A stretch of 64,000 nucleotides of DNA from Rhodobacter sp. (GCA_027487575.1 JAIYDJ010000039.1:1-64000); one strand, 5' to 3'. Positions 41,147 through 50,623 are shown, counted from the stretch's first letter. Program-made: numbers and translations. The notes: generated by a model not told the origin, from the letters alone.

Positions 41147-43213
41147 TCAGGCCAGCCGACGCCGCCGCCCCTCGATCAGCCAGGCCGCCACGGCAAACCC
41201 GGCCGCCAGCAGCAGATACAGCCACCCCGGCATCAGCGATGCCACCCGGATGTCCTCGGTCAGATAGGCCCCGCGCGGCGTGATCCCGATCCAGCCGCGC
41301 CCATAGGCCTGCCGGTCGGTGCGCACCGCGCGGATGTCCGGGTTGCCCGCCTCCAGCCGCAGCACGCCGCCATTGGTCGGCGCGGCCAGCGGTGCCAGCG
41401 TGTCGCCGGTGGCAATGGTTTCCTCGAACTCCTTCGGCGCTTGCGGCCCGACAGCCACCACGCGGGTCAGGTCCCCCTGTTCCAGCCGGTAAAGGCCCAG
41501 CAGCGACGCCGCCCAGTCGGTCTGATAGCGTCCGGGACTGACCTCGGGCAGCACAAGTGTCACCTCGGCACCGTCAGGCCCGGTGACCGTCAGATCGCCG
41601 GGCGGCACATCCTGCACCGACCGCCGCGTGATCGTCAGAACCGGCCCCTTCGCCGTCGCGGTCAGGCTTTCCTCCTCAAGCTCTGGCTCTTTCAGCATCC
41701 AGTGCGCCAGCCGCCGCAACAGCTCCAACTGTGGGCCGCCACCTTCATAGCCGCGACCCCACAGCCAGATCTGGTCCGACGCCAGCACCGCGATGCGCCC
41801 CTGTTCCACCCGGTCCAGCACCAGCAGCGGCCGGTCGCCCGGCCCCGACATCACGATCTGCCCGCGCAGGGGATTGACCTCGATCAGCCGGTGCCACCGG
41901 CCCCAGCCGCCTTCGGGCGCAAGCGCCTCCAGCCCTTCGGTCACCGGATGCCGCCGCCCCAGATCGGTCAGCGCGGGCTGAAAGCCTTCCTCGACGACCC
42001 GCGCGGTCGGTTCCACCGGCAGAATCTCGGCCAGAGGCGACCGCCACAGGCTGTCGACCGCGCCATATTCAGGCCCGGCCGACACCAGCACCGTCCCGCC
42101 GTTCTTGACGTACTGCACCACGTTGTCGATGTAACTCATCGGCAGGATGCCCCGCATCCGGTAGCGGTCGAAGATGATCAGGTCGAACTCGTCGATCTTC
42201 TCGACAAACAACTCGCGCGTCGGAAAGGCGATCAGGCTCAGTTCCGTCACCGGAATTCCGTCCTGCTTTTCGGGCGGGCGCAGGATGGTGAAGTGCACCA
42301 GATCGACCGACGCATCGGATTTCAGCAGGTTGCGCCAGACCCGCTCGCCCGCATGCGGTTCGCCCGACACCAGCAAGACCCGCAGCCGGTCGCGCACCCC
42401 GTTGATCTGCACGATGGCGGCGTTGTTGCGGTCGGTCAACTCGCCCGCGCCCACCGCTACCGAAAACTGCAGCACGTTCATCCCGCCATGCGGTAGGGTT
42501 ACGGGAAGTTCCAGATCTTCGCCGACCGGCACGTCGTAGGTCGCGGGCGGGTCGGCATCGACGGCGATGGTCAGTTGCGCAAAGCCGCCCGGACTGTCGG
42601 GTACCGCCCCCTGATCCTCGATCCGCAGCTTCAGCATCACTTCTTCGCCGAGGATCGCAAAGGCCGGCGCGTCGACGACCACCAACCGGCGGTCCCAGTC
42701 GGTCTCGAGCCCGGTCAGCAGAACCTGCAGCGGCGCGGGCAGCGCGGGGACCAGACCAAGATCATGCACCTGCCCGTCCGTGATCAGGATCGCCCCGGCC
42801 ACCCGCGCACGGGGTTCTTCGGCCAAAGCCTCGGCCAGGGCCGTCATGGCCAGCGATCCGGCATCGTCTGCCCCGTCGGCAAAGGTCACGATCCGCAATT
42901 CGGTGTTGGGCAGTGCGGCCACCTCGGCCTGTACAGAATCGACGGCCGACGCGATCTGATCGGCACGGTCGCCGAGGCTTTGAGAGGCACTTTCATCCAC
43001 CACCAGCAGCACGATGTCGGTCAGCGGCTTGCGGTCCTCCTGCTGCAGCGACGGCCCGGTCAAGGCCAGCACCAGAACCCCCGCCGCCAGACTGCGCAGC
43101 GCCCATCCCGCCAGACCCCGCCACAGCGCAAAGGCCAGCAGCAGACCGGCAAACCCCGCCAGACCCCAGATCACCGGCCACGGCAGCAGCGGCGCAAAGA
43201 TGACGGCACTCAT
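41147..43213 (-). CDS. Membrane VWA/glutamine-amidotransferase-like protein
   Basis: The 688-residue protein has two N-terminal helices (about 11-30, 38-50), a von Willebrand A domain with an intact MIDAS DxSxS (DESAS in LLVVDESASQSLG, about residue 70), an Ig-like middle segment and a GATase_1-like region (FDLIIFDRYRMRGILPMSYIDNVVQYVKNGGTVLVSAG), then a terminal helix (MPGWLYLLLAAGFAVAAWLIEG). No catalytic cysteine of a true amidotransferase is seen in that fold. It is the last gene of a MoxR-type operon. The organisation matches the BatB-like or uncharacterised membrane partner of MoxR systems, with function in protein folding or metal-dependent interaction inferred. Confidence 0.8.
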   Translation of the reverse strand: MSAVIFAPLLPWPVIWGLAGFAGLLLAFALWRGLAGWALRSLAAGVLVLALTGPSLQQEDRKPLTDIVLLVVDESASQSLGDRADQIASAVDSVQAEVAALPNTELRIVTFADGADDAGSLAMTALAEALAEEPRARVAGAILITDGQVHDLGLVPALPAPLQVLLTGLETDWDRRLVVVDAPAFAILGEEVMLKLRIEDQGAVPDSPGGFAQLTIAVDADPPATYDVPVGEDLELPVTLPHGGMNVLQFSVAVGAGELTDRNNAAIVQINGVRDRLRVLLVSGEPHAGERVWRNLLKSDASVDLVHFTILRPPEKQDGIPVTELSLIAFPTRELFVEKIDEFDLIIFDRYRMRGILPMSYIDNVVQYVKNGGTVLVSAGPEYGAVDSLWRSPLAEILPVEPTARVVEEGFQPALTDLGRRHPVTEGLEALAPEGGWGRWHRLIEVNPLRGQIVMSGPGDRPLLVLDRVEQGRIAVLASDQIWLWGRGYEGGGPQLELLRRLAHWMLKEPELEEESLTATAKGPVLTITRRSVQDVPPGDLTVTGPDGAEVTLVLPEVSPGRYQTDWAASLLGLYRLEQGDLTRVVAVGPQAPKEFEETIATGDTLAPLAAPTNGGVLRLEAGNPDIRAVRTDRQAYGRGWIGITPRGAYLTEDIRVASLMPGWLYLLLAAGFAVAAWLIEGRRRRLA

Positions 43214-45960
43214 TGCCCCAGCCTTTCCAGCAGGGCCGGCACATGGACCTGATCGGATTTGTAGTTGCCGGTCAGCACATGCATGACCACGTTGATCCCG
43301 AACCGGTAGGCCAGTTCGCGCTGCTGTTCGCCCGCAAAACCGCGTCCCACCGGATAGACCGGCATGCCGTCAAGATCGACGGCCCAAGCCGAAGCCCAGT
43401 CATTGCCGCCAAAGATCACCGGCGTCACGCCGTCGTTCAGGTTGCGAAACGGCATACCCTCGATCTGTTCCGCGTCGGGTGGCGCGGCTTCGACCCACAG
43501 GGTCCGGCCGGTGTAACGACCCGGAAAGTCCTGCAGCAGATAGAAGGTCCGGCTCAACACATGGTCGGGTGGCATCGGCTCCAGCGGCGGAATGTCGAGG
43601 CCCGACGCCAGACGCTGCAGCGCCTGCGCCTCGGGGGTAGACCCGCCCGCCCCGGCCACGTCGCCATCCCGCGTGTCGAACAGGATCATCCCGCCGGTGC
43701 GCAGATACTTGTTCAGACTTGCATAGGCTTCGGGCGATGGCAGCGGCTGGCTGGTGGTCACCGGCCAGTACAGGAACGGATAGAAGGCCAACTCGTCCGC
43801 CTCGATGTCCACGCCCAGCGGCTGGTCCGGTTCCACCGAGGTGCGCAGCCACAACTGGTCGCCCAATCCCCGCAAGCCCGCCTCTGCCGCCTCGTCCACC
43901 TGCGCATCCCCGGTCAGCACATGCGCCAGCACCACGGCCTGCGTCGCCAGATTGGCCCGCGTGTCGTCGGGTTCCTGCGCACGCGCCTCGCCTGTCACGA
44001 ACACGCCCAGCACCAGCACAGCCGCGCGCGCCAGCCCTGCCAGCTTGCCCGACAGCCACAGCGCAGCCAGGATATCGACCGTCAGCAGCACCAGCGCCCC
44101 GGCCAGAAACGCCCCCTTCAGCGCCTGTTCCCGCGCACCTTCCAGACCTTCGATCACGGTTCCGACCGGCCACGCCGCAGGCTCCAGCACCGTCTCGACC
44201 CCAACCGCGTTCAGCGCCACCTGCCGTTCGGTGCCGGCATAAAGCCCCGGCGGCACGGTCTGCCCCGGCCCGCTAGCAAATGCCGCCGCCAGCGCATCCC
44301 CGGCGATGCCCGCCACCTCGCCCGCGTCGCGCTCCACGCCATAGCCGTCCAGAAGCGTCTGCGGCACCCAGGTCTGGCCCGCCAGATCGCTGCCGTCCCC
44401 CGCCGCGACCCGCGTCGATACCGCCAGCCGTTCCAGCATCTGCACGAACAGACCCGACAGCGGCAGGGTGGACCATTCGGCGTTGGCCGTCACATGCACC
44501 AGCACCACCTGCCCGTGCCCGACCGCCTTGCGCGTGACCAAAGGCGTGCCATCTGCCAGTGCGGCAATGGTGCGGGCCGAAAGGTCGGGGTCGGGTTGCG
44601 CCAGCACCTGCGCACTTACCGTCACATCATCCGGCACGACCAGCCCGTGGAACGGACTGCCCGGCGGGAAATCGGCAAGCGCCTTCGGCTCGCCCCAGGA
44701 CATGGCCCCGCCCACCTCGCGCCCGCCTTCGCGCAGCCGCACCGGCATCAGCGGGTCTTCGTCGATCCGGCTGACATCGCTTGCCGCCAGCCGCGGCCCG
44801 GCAAAGCGCAACAGCAACCCGCCCTCTTCCAGCCACGCCAGCACGCCTTCGGTTTCCGTCTGCGTCAGCCGCGCCACATCGGCCAGAACGATCACATCCG
44901 GGTTGGCCAGCAGCACGTCGGCAAGTCCGCCCTCGACCAGCTCCGCCACCGGCTCCAGCGCCTGCCGCAGAAAGTGGGTGGGCGACAGCAGTTGCAGCCC
45001 CTCGCGGTCCGCCCCGCCGCCGATCAGCGCGATCTTGCGCCGTTTCAGACTGTCGTCGGTCAGGCTGACGGCCCCGGCACTGCGCTGCCCCAGAATCTCG
45101 AACCGCTTGATCCGGTTGCGCAATTCGGGCGGAAGGGTCAGCGCCGCCTCGGCACGGTCCGCACCGGCCGCAAAGTCCACACTGACCCGCGCCAGTTCGC
45201 GGTCGATCCCCGAAGGGTCCGGTCCACGCGCGGCGACATCGACCGTGACCGGGGCCCCGGCGGGCACGCGCGTGACCGCCACCTGCACCGCGCCGTCGGC
45301 AAATGCGGGCGGACGCAGCGCCAGCACCGGGCGCGGCGAAGAAACGACCGTCAACTGCCCCCGCGCCTGCAGCGCCGCCGCCAGATCGGACGCGCCCGGA
45401 TGCGACAGCCCGTCCGACAGCCAAACGCTGTCAAAGTTCCCGTCCGGCAGGGCACCCGCCAAGGCCGCAAGGTCCGAAGGCGCCCAGGGCGCAGGCTGCA
45501 TCGCCGCCACCCGGCCCGCCCAGGCTTCTGCCGCCTGAAACACCACCGGCTGCACGGCCTCGGTCAATTGAACCACGGCAACCGTGCGCCCGTCGCGCCC
45601 GGCCTCTTCGACCTCGGCCACGGCCCGGTCAACCCGGCGCGGCCAGTCGCGCGCATCGGCCCAGCCGCCATCCACCAGCACCAGAACCGGCCCCGTGCCC
45701 CCCGCATCCTGCCTCGGGTTCAGAACCGGACCGGCAAAGGCCACGATTGCCGCCGCCACCGCCGCCATCCGCAGCACCAGCAGCCACCACGGCGTCTTGT
45801 CGGCCTCGCGGTCCTCGTCCACCAGCCCCAGCAGCAGCGCCACCCCCGGAAACCTCCGCCGGATCGGGGCGGGCGGCACGGCGCGCAGCAACAGCCACAG
45901 CACCGGCAGCGCGATCAGCCCCAGCAGCAGCCACGGCGTGGTGAAGGCCAGCGCGATCAT
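43210..45960 (-). CDS. BatA-N/DUF4159 membrane protein
   Basis: The 916-residue protein starts MIALAFTTPWLLLGLIALPV, an Aerotolerance-regulator (BatA) N-terminal domain with two helices (6-27, about 58-77). A VWA-like region follows but the MIDAS is degenerate (DGGWA where DxSxS is expected). The middle contains a glutamine-amidotransferase-like segment (VLLANPDVIVLADVARL). Near residue 640 are further helices, then a DUF4159 domain (AFYPFLYWPVTTSQPLPSPEAYASLNKYLRTGGMILFDTRDG). ATGA overlaps couple it to the DUF58 gene upstream and the VWA gene downstream. Envelope function inferred. Confidence 0.85.
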   Translation of the reverse strand: MIALAFTTPWLLLGLIALPVLWLLLRAVPPAPIRRRFPGVALLLGLVDEDREADKTPWWLLVLRMAAVAAAIVAFAGPVLNPRQDAGGTGPVLVLVDGGWADARDWPRRVDRAVAEVEEAGRDGRTVAVVQLTEAVQPVVFQAAEAWAGRVAAMQPAPWAPSDLAALAGALPDGNFDSVWLSDGLSHPGASDLAAALQARGQLTVVSSPRPVLALRPPAFADGAVQVAVTRVPAGAPVTVDVAARGPDPSGIDRELARVSVDFAAGADRAEAALTLPPELRNRIKRFEILGQRSAGAVSLTDDSLKRRKIALIGGGADREGLQLLSPTHFLRQALEPVAELVEGGLADVLLANPDVIVLADVARLTQTETEGVLAWLEEGGLLLRFAGPRLAASDVSRIDEDPLMPVRLREGGREVGGAMSWGEPKALADFPPGSPFHGLVVPDDVTVSAQVLAQPDPDLSARTIAALADGTPLVTRKAVGHGQVVLVHVTANAEWSTLPLSGLFVQMLERLAVSTRVAAGDGSDLAGQTWVPQTLLDGYGVERDAGEVAGIAGDALAAAFASGPGQTVPPGLYAGTERQVALNAVGVETVLEPAAWPVGTVIEGLEGAREQALKGAFLAGALVLLTVDILAALWLSGKLAGLARAAVLVLGVFVTGEARAQEPDDTRANLATQAVVLAHVLTGDAQVDEAAEAGLRGLGDQLWLRTSVEPDQPLGVDIEADELAFYPFLYWPVTTSQPLPSPEAYASLNKYLRTGGMILFDTRDGDVAGAGGSTPEAQALQRLASGLDIPPLEPMPPDHVLSRTFYLLQDFPGRYTGRTLWVEAAPPDAEQIEGMPFRNLNDGVTPVIFGGNDWASAWAVDLDGMPVYPVGRGFAGEQQRELAYRFGINVVMHVLTGNYKSDQVHVPALLERLGQ

Positions 45961-46817
45961 CGCCCGCCCTCCAGCGCGCGGTAAGCCCACAGCAACGCCG
46001 GCTGCGCGCCCGATCCGGTGTGAAAACAGCCGTACTGCCAGCCAACGGCGCGCGCCAGTTGCGCCAGACGGTCCTTGCGTTCGGCAAGCCGCGCCAGATA
46101 CCGCGCCCGCAGATCGCCTGCGCGCTGGGTTTCATACCGCATGCCGCCGCCCATCGATTCAAAGATCGTTCGCCCGTCAAAGGGAAAATCTTCCTCCGCC
46201 GGGTCCAGCACCTGCATCAGCACACCCCGCACCCCGCGATCGGCCGCATAGGCGAGCGCGCTTTCCACCATGGCCAGATCGCCCAGAAAGTCCGAGACGA
46301 ACACCGCTCGCCCATGGGAAACCATGCCGCCCACTTCGGGTGCCCCGAAATCCGCCGCCGTATCGGCCAGATCCCGTGCCAGCCGCATCAGCTGCGTCCG
46401 CCCGGCGCGCGGCGTTTCCGCCATACCCACCCGCTCGCCTCCCCGCAGCAGCAGCACGGCCAGCGCCAGCCCCAGCAACCGCGCCCGTTCCGCCTTCGGT
46501 CCCCGGGCCTTGTCGCCCGAAAAGCTCATCGACTTTGCCCCGTCGACCCACAGCGTCACCGATTGCGCCGCCTGCCATTCGCGTTCGCGCACATAGTGAC
46601 TGTCGGACCGGGCCGACCGCCGCCAATCCACCATCCGCACCGGGTCGCCCGGATGCGCCGGGCGGTACTGCCAGAATTCGTCGCCCAAACCGGCCCGCCT
46701 GCGTCCATGCTCGCCCAGCATCACAGTCGCCGCCAGATGCTCGGCCTGCGCCAACAGCGCCGGAAGCGATTGTCCCAGCGCCTCGGCCCTTGCCCTCAGA
46801 TCGGCGGAAACGCTCAC
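45957..46817 (-). CDS. DUF58 protein
   Basis: The 286-residue DUF58 protein has the family core DPVRMVDWRRSARSDSHYVREREWQAAQSVTLWVDGAKSMSF, where the sequence DGAKS resembles a MIDAS-like DxSxS variant. Such proteins are VWA-like partners in MoxR operons. No membrane helix is apparent. The start overlaps the moxR stop by four bases and its stop overlaps the next gene, consistent with co-translation. Likely adaptor between the AAA+ ATPase and the membrane VWA proteins. Confidence 0.92.
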   Translation of the reverse strand: MSVSADLRARAEALGQSLPALLAQAEHLAATVMLGEHGRRRAGLGDEFWQYRPAHPGDPVRMVDWRRSARSDSHYVREREWQAAQSVTLWVDGAKSMSFSGDKARGPKAERARLLGLALAVLLLRGGERVGMAETPRAGRTQLMRLARDLADTAADFGAPEVGGMVSHGRAVFVSDFLGDLAMVESALAYAADRGVRGVLMQVLDPAEEDFPFDGRTIFESMGGGMRYETQRAGDLRARYLARLAERKDRLAQLARAVGWQYGCFHTGSGAQPALLWAYRALEGGR

Positions 46818-47818
46818 GCAGCCGCCTCAAGCCGCAGGGTCTGCGCCACGACGCGGTCGATCAACCCGCCCAGCGTCTCGCCCCGTGCCCGTGCGGCGAA
46901 CGACAGCGCCATCCGGTGCGACAGCACGGGCCGCGCCAGCGCCGCCACGTCGGCCAGACCCGGCACCAGCCGCCCGTCCAGCAAAGCCCGCGCGCGCACC
47001 GTCAGCATCAGCGCCTGCGCCGCACGCGGCCCCGGCCCCCACGACAGGCTGCCCTCCAGCGCGCGCCCCTCGGGTTCGCCCGGACGGCAAGCGCGCACCA
47101 GATCAAGTATCGCCTCGACCACCGCCTCGCCCACCGGCATCCGCCGGATGATGGACTGCGCCGCAATCAGTTCTTCCGCCGAAAAAACCGCCACAGCCTT
47201 CGCCTCGACCGCCCCGGTTGTCGCCATCAGGATGTCACGCTCGGTCGCGCGCGTCGGATACTCGACGTCCACCTGCACCAGAAACCGGTCCAGTTGCGCC
47301 TCGGGCAGGGGGTAGGTCCCCTCCTGTTCGATCGGGTTCTGCGTCGCCAGCACATGGAACGGTCGGCCCAGCGGGCGATGCACGCCTGCCACCGTCACCT
47401 CTTTTTCCTGCATTGCCTGCAACAGCGCCGACTGCGTGCGCGGGCTGGCGCGGTTGATCTCGTCCGCCATCAGCAACTGGCAGAACACCGGACCTTCGAT
47501 GAACCGGAACGCGCGGGTGCCGTCCGCGCCGCTGTCCAGCACTTCCGACCCCAGAATATCGGCCGGCATCAGATCGGGCGTGAACTGGATGCGGCTGCCC
47601 TTCAGCCCCATCACCGTCGACAGCGTATCGACCAGCAGCGTCTTGCCCAAGCCCGGCAGGCCCACCAGCAGCGCATGACCGCCGCACAGCATCGCCGCCA
47701 GCACCAGATCCACCACCTTGTCCTGCCCGATGAACCGCTGGTTCACCTGCGCCTTCGCCACCCCCAACCGCGCACCGAGGGCTTCGATTTCGGCAACAAG
47801 GTTGGCAGGATCGGTCAT
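46814..47818 (-). CDS. MoxR-family AAA+ ATPase
   Basis: This 334-residue ATPase belongs to the MoxR family. Walker A is GLPGLGKT (about residues 54-61), Walker B with sensor LLMADEINRASPRTQSALLQAMQE, followed by LATQNPIEQEGTYPLPEAQLDRF, the MoxR diagnostic segment. MoxR ATPases act as chaperones inserting metal or activating VWA proteins. It is the first gene of a four-gene operon with DUF58, BatA/DUF4159 and VWA proteins. It is divergent from a DUF1285 gene across a 58-bp gap. Confidence 0.95.
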   Translation of the reverse strand: MTDPANLVAEIEALGARLGVAKAQVNQRFIGQDKVVDLVLAAMLCGGHALLVGLPGLGKTLLVDTLSTVMGLKGSRIQFTPDLMPADILGSEVLDSGADGTRAFRFIEGPVFCQLLMADEINRASPRTQSALLQAMQEKEVTVAGVHRPLGRPFHVLATQNPIEQEGTYPLPEAQLDRFLVQVDVEYPTRATERDILMATTGAVEAKAVAVFSAEELIAAQSIIRRMPVGEAVVEAILDLVRACRPGEPEGRALEGSLSWGPGPRAAQALMLTVRARALLDGRLVPGLADVAALARPVLSHRMALSFAARARGETLGGLIDRVVAQTLRLEAAA

Positions 47819-47876
47819 GACATTGCTCCGGGCGTTGTTATGTGCGCATTAGACCCAAGTAAGACGGCAGGCACAA

Positions 47877-48476
47877 ATGGCAAAAACCGAAACGGGACAA
47901 ATGATCGTGAAACCTTCGGCCGAAGGGCTGGCCGCGTCCGTTCAGGCGGCAACCCAGAAAGGCCCGCCCCCGGTGCACCTGTGGAACCCACCGTTCTGCG
48001 GCGAACTGGATATCCGCATCGCGCGCGACGGGACGTGGTTCTACCTTGGCACGCCGATCAACCGCGCACCGCTGGTCAAACTGTTCGCCTCGATCCTGCG
48101 GGCCGAGGATGGCCGGTATGTTCTGGTCACCCCCGTCGAGAAGGTAGGCATCCAGGTCGATGACCTGCCGCTTCACGCCATCGACTTCACCGCCACCGGC
48201 ACGGGCCGCGACCAGACGCTGACCTTCCTGACCCTGACCGGCGACGAGGCTGCGGCGGGCCCGGAGCTGCCGCTGCGCGTGGTTCGGGATGCGGTGACCG
48301 GCGAACCCGCACCGTCCGTCCTGATCCGCAAGGGGCTGGAGGCGCGGATCGACCGCAAATCCTTTTATCGGCTCGTCGACCTTGGCACCCACGAACCGCT
48401 TGACGGGTCAAGCTGGTTCGGCGTCTGGTCGCAGGGCGAATTCTTTCCGATGATCCCGTCAAGCGAATTGCCCTGA
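47877..48476 (+). CDS. DUF1285 protein
   Basis: The 199-residue protein fits DUF1285: PPFCGELDIRIARDGTWFYLGTPINRAPLVKLFASILRAEDG is the conserved N-terminal signature and FRRLVDLGT-like SFYRLVDLGTHEPLDGSSWFGVWSQGEFFPMI the C-terminal one. Structures of the family are known from structural genomics, without function. No signal peptide. It is directly followed by the hydroxypyruvate isomerase gene, with the stop and next ATG adjacent. Confidence 0.9.
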   Translation: MAKTETGQMIVKPSAEGLAASVQAATQKGPPPVHLWNPPFCGELDIRIARDGTWFYLGTPINRAPLVKLFASILRAEDGRYVLVTPVEKVGIQVDDLPLHAIDFTATGTGRDQTLTFLTLTGDEAAAGPELPLRVVRDAVTGEPAPSVLIRKGLEARIDRKSFYRLVDLGTHEPLDGSSWFGVWSQGEFFPMIPSSELP

Positions 48477-49253
48477 ATGCCGCGTTTTGCCGCCAACCTG
48501 ACCATGCTGTTCACCGAAGTGGCTGCCCTTGACCGGCCCGGCCTTGCCGCACAGGCCGGGTTCGACGGGGTCGAGATGCTGTTCCCCTACGACCATCCGG
48601 CCAAGGACTGGATCACCGCGCTGGCCGGGATACCGGTCGCACTGATCAACACGCCCCCGGGCAACTGGATGACCGGGGACCGGGGCCATGCCGCCGTGCC
48701 GGGGGATGAAACCGCGTTCCGTGACAGCTTTCTGCGGGGGGCCGACATGGCGGCGCGGTTGGGGGCTGCGCGGCTGCATGTGATGGCCGGTGTGGCGCGC
48801 GGGCCGCTGGCCGAGCAGACCTTCGCCGAAAATCTGGCTTGGGCCGCCGCACAGGCCCCGGGTCAGCGGCTGTGCATCGAACCGCTGAACACCGACGACA
48901 TGCCGGGCTATTTTCTGAATGACTTCGATCAGGCGGGCCGCATCCTCGATGACCTTGCCCTGCCGCAGATCGGGTTGCAGTTCGACCTGTGGCACGCGGC
49001 GCGCATCCACGGCGACGCGGGCGCTGTCTGGGCGCGGCACCGCGACCGGATCAGCCACATCCAGATCGCGGGCTTTCCGACCCGCGCCGAACCCGGCGGC
49101 GGCGGATTTGATCTGACCGGACTGTGCGCCGAACTTGACGGCGGCGGATATGACGGATGGATCGCGGCCGAATACCGCCCGGCGCGCGCCACGGTGCACG
49201 GCCTTGCCTGGCTGACGGCGCTGAAGGGCCGCAGCCGGATGATGGGCGCCTGA
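48477..49253 (+). CDS. hyi: Hydroxypyruvate isomerase family protein (TIM barrel)
   Basis: This 258-residue AP-endonuclease-2-type TIM-barrel protein matches hydroxypyruvate isomerase: FAANLTMLFTEVAALDRPGLAAQAGFDGVEMLFPYD at the N-terminus, then CIEPLNTDDMPGYFLNDFDQA (metal Glu), LQFDLWHAARIHGD (Asp and His ligands), and IAAEYRPARAT carrying the last Glu. It interconverts hydroxypyruvate and tartronate semialdehyde in glyoxylate-related metabolism. OtnI (2-oxo-tetronate isomerase) is an alternative. It begins one base after the DUF1285 stop. Confidence 0.85.
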   Translation: MPRFAANLTMLFTEVAALDRPGLAAQAGFDGVEMLFPYDHPAKDWITALAGIPVALINTPPGNWMTGDRGHAAVPGDETAFRDSFLRGADMAARLGAARLHVMAGVARGPLAEQTFAENLAWAAAQAPGQRLCIEPLNTDDMPGYFLNDFDQAGRILDDLALPQIGLQFDLWHAARIHGDAGAVWARHRDRISHIQIAGFPTRAEPGGGGFDLTGLCAELDGGGYDGWIAAEYRPARATVHGLAWLTALKGRSRMMGA

Positions 49254-49257
49254 CCGG

Positions 49258-49311
49258 GGGCTTGCAGGCAGGGCGGCGGCAAAGGCCCGCCCGCCTGCCC
49301 ACAGCAAGCCC
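49258..49311 (+). terminator. Large bulged hairpin downstream of hyi
   Basis: GGGCTTGC (49258-49265) pairs with GCAAGCCC (49304-49311); inside, GCAGGCAGGGCGG and CCCGCCCGCCTGC extend the stem with a one-base bulge. No T-tract follows, so it may be a processed or Rho-associated 3' structure. Confidence 0.5.
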
Positions 49312-49506
49312 GGTCGGAACAGGCCCGCGACGTGATTCGCCGACCATGTCATCCTGCCCGGCGCGCGGTTCTGTCGGGACGCGGACCCGACAGATGCCTA
49401 ATGCGTGTTCCTGATGAAAATCAGGGATTTATCCCAGAGAGCGCCCAAATCCCTTGCCCCGTCCGCCCCACCCGCTAGACTGGCCTCCGACCCGAAAGGA
49501 ACCGCC

Positions 49507-49692
49507 ATGCCCACCGCCGCCCCGGAAACCGTGATCGTCACCCACTGGAAAGTCGCCTGCGACGGCGGCGAAGGCGCGCTCGGCCACCCCCGCGTCTGGC
49601 TGACCATCCCTGACGACACCGGTTTCGTCGAATGCGGTTACTGCGACAAGCGGTTTGAAATCGACCGCGCGCACGCCCACGACGACCATTGA
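49507..49692 (+). CDS. CHCC zinc-finger protein (NDUFS6-like)
   Basis: The 61-residue protein ends with a zf-CHCC signature: a Cys in VACDGGEG, His in LGHPRVWL, and [15 protein letters not shown]. In alphaproteobacteria this is the homologue of mitochondrial complex I subunit NDUFS6. Start ATG 49507 has AAAGGAA upstream; earlier in-frame codons lack support. Small, cytoplasmic, probably associated with NADH dehydrogenase. It lies four bases before the DUF2459 gene. Confidence 0.88.
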   Translation: MPTAAPETVIVTHWKVACDGGEGALGHPRVWLTIPDDTGFVECGYCDKRFEIDRAHAHDDH

Positions 49693-49695
49693 CCT

Positions 49696-50376
49696 GTGCG
49701 GCGACTGCGCTGGCTCGGCCTGCTGCCGCTGCTGCCAGTCCTGTATCTTGCCGCGGCGCTGATCGGCGCGCTGGTCCCCGGTTCACACGTGCCCTTGACC
49801 GGGGTTGCGCGGCAACCGGTCGGCTTTGCTGCAGGCCCCATCCACTATGACCTGCTGTTGCCCCTGACGCCCGACCTTCGCAACCGCCTTGCCTTTGCCG
49901 CTGCGGCAGGCGTCCTGATTAACCATCCGGAGGCCGAGTGGCTGGTGGTAGGGTGGGGCGGCGAGGCGTTCTACACCACGGTCGGCACCTATGCGGACCT
50001 GTCCGCGCAGGCGGTCTGGCGCGCCGTGACCGGCGATGCGTCGGTCCTGCGGCTGGATGTGGCGGGGCGGGTGACCACCCATCCGGGGCTGGACTGGCAT
50101 CTTCTGGCAGACGGCCAACTGGCCGCGCTGATCACCCGGATCGAGGATGAGTTCCTGCGCGACAGCAATGGAAGGCCCATCCCGCTTGCGCACCCCGGCC
50201 AGACCGGAACCGACGCCTTTTTCAGCGCGCAAAGCCGGTTTCATCTGTTTCGCACCTGCAACGTCTGGCTGGGGCAGGTCCTGCGCGCGGCGGGCGTGCC
50301 GTTCGGGGCCTGGACGCCGACCACCCGGTCCGTGCGGTTGTCCCTGTGGTGGAACGCTATCCCCGCAAGCCCCTGA
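49696..50376 (+). CDS. TIGR02117/DUF2459 family protein
   Basis: The 226-residue protein starts with GTG 49696 and has an N-terminal membrane anchor (LGLLPLLPVLYLAAALIGALV). The rest matches DUF2459: IHYDLLLPLTPDLRNR, the WLVVGWGGEAFYTTVGTYADLS segment, and TCNVWLGQVLRAAGVPFGAW near the end, where the Cys and His could be catalytic. Related proteins are linked to polyhydroxyalkanoate loci as urease-like or protease-like factors of unknown function. The 3' end overlaps a small minus-strand gene by 20 bp. Confidence 0.85.
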   Translation: MRRLRWLGLLPLLPVLYLAAALIGALVPGSHVPLTGVARQPVGFAAGPIHYDLLLPLTPDLRNRLAFAAAAGVLINHPEAEWLVVGWGGEAFYTTVGTYADLSAQAVWRAVTGDASVLRLDVAGRVTTHPGLDWHLLADGQLAALITRIEDEFLRDSNGRPIPLAHPGQTGTDAFFSAQSRFHLFRTCNVWLGQVLRAAGVPFGAWTPTTRSVRLSLWWNAIPASP

Positions 50377-50554
50377 TCACCCCAGCCACCAAGCCCAGAA
50401 CCGCGCCAAGCGGCACCCAGAAGAACGCGACGCCCATCGCATAGGCCCCCTCGGCCTGCGAGATGGGTACAACCGCAGGCAGGGCAAACCCCGCCACCCC
50501 GGCCAGCAATCCCCCCGCCAGAAACCCGCCCAAACCCCACAAGACCGCCTTCAT
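50357..50554 (-). CDS. Small two-helix membrane protein
   Basis: The 65-residue protein reads MKAVLWGLGGFLAGGLLAGV and continues with a second hydrophobic helix (GVAFFWVPLGAVLGLVAGVI). It has Gly-rich membrane segments and a short loop (ISQAEGAYAM). It is transcribed toward, and overlaps 20 bp with, the convergent DUF2459 gene. A GGGGGGGCGG tract precedes its ATG at 50554. No family assigned. It sits back-to-back with polA. Likely real because of its clear two-helix pattern and start. Confidence 0.65.
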   Translation of the reverse strand: MKAVLWGLGGFLAGGLLAGVAGFALPAVVPISQAEGAYAMGVAFFWVPLGAVLGLVAGVIRGLRG

Positions 50555-50623
50555 CGCCCGCCCCCCCGCTGGAACCGCCGCGCCATCCGTGGCAATACTG
50601 CGCCAGCAACCAAGGGGCGCACC

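Noticed and set aside
41147-43213. True glutamine amidotransferase activity in the VWA protein
   Set aside because: The fold-like segment lacks a recognisable nucleophilic cysteine and catalytic His-Glu pair.
43213-45984. 923-codon open frame on the plus strand
   Set aside because: Antisense to the BatA/DUF4159 gene; His/Arg/Gln-rich translation without domains. High GC suppresses stop codons in this antisense frame.
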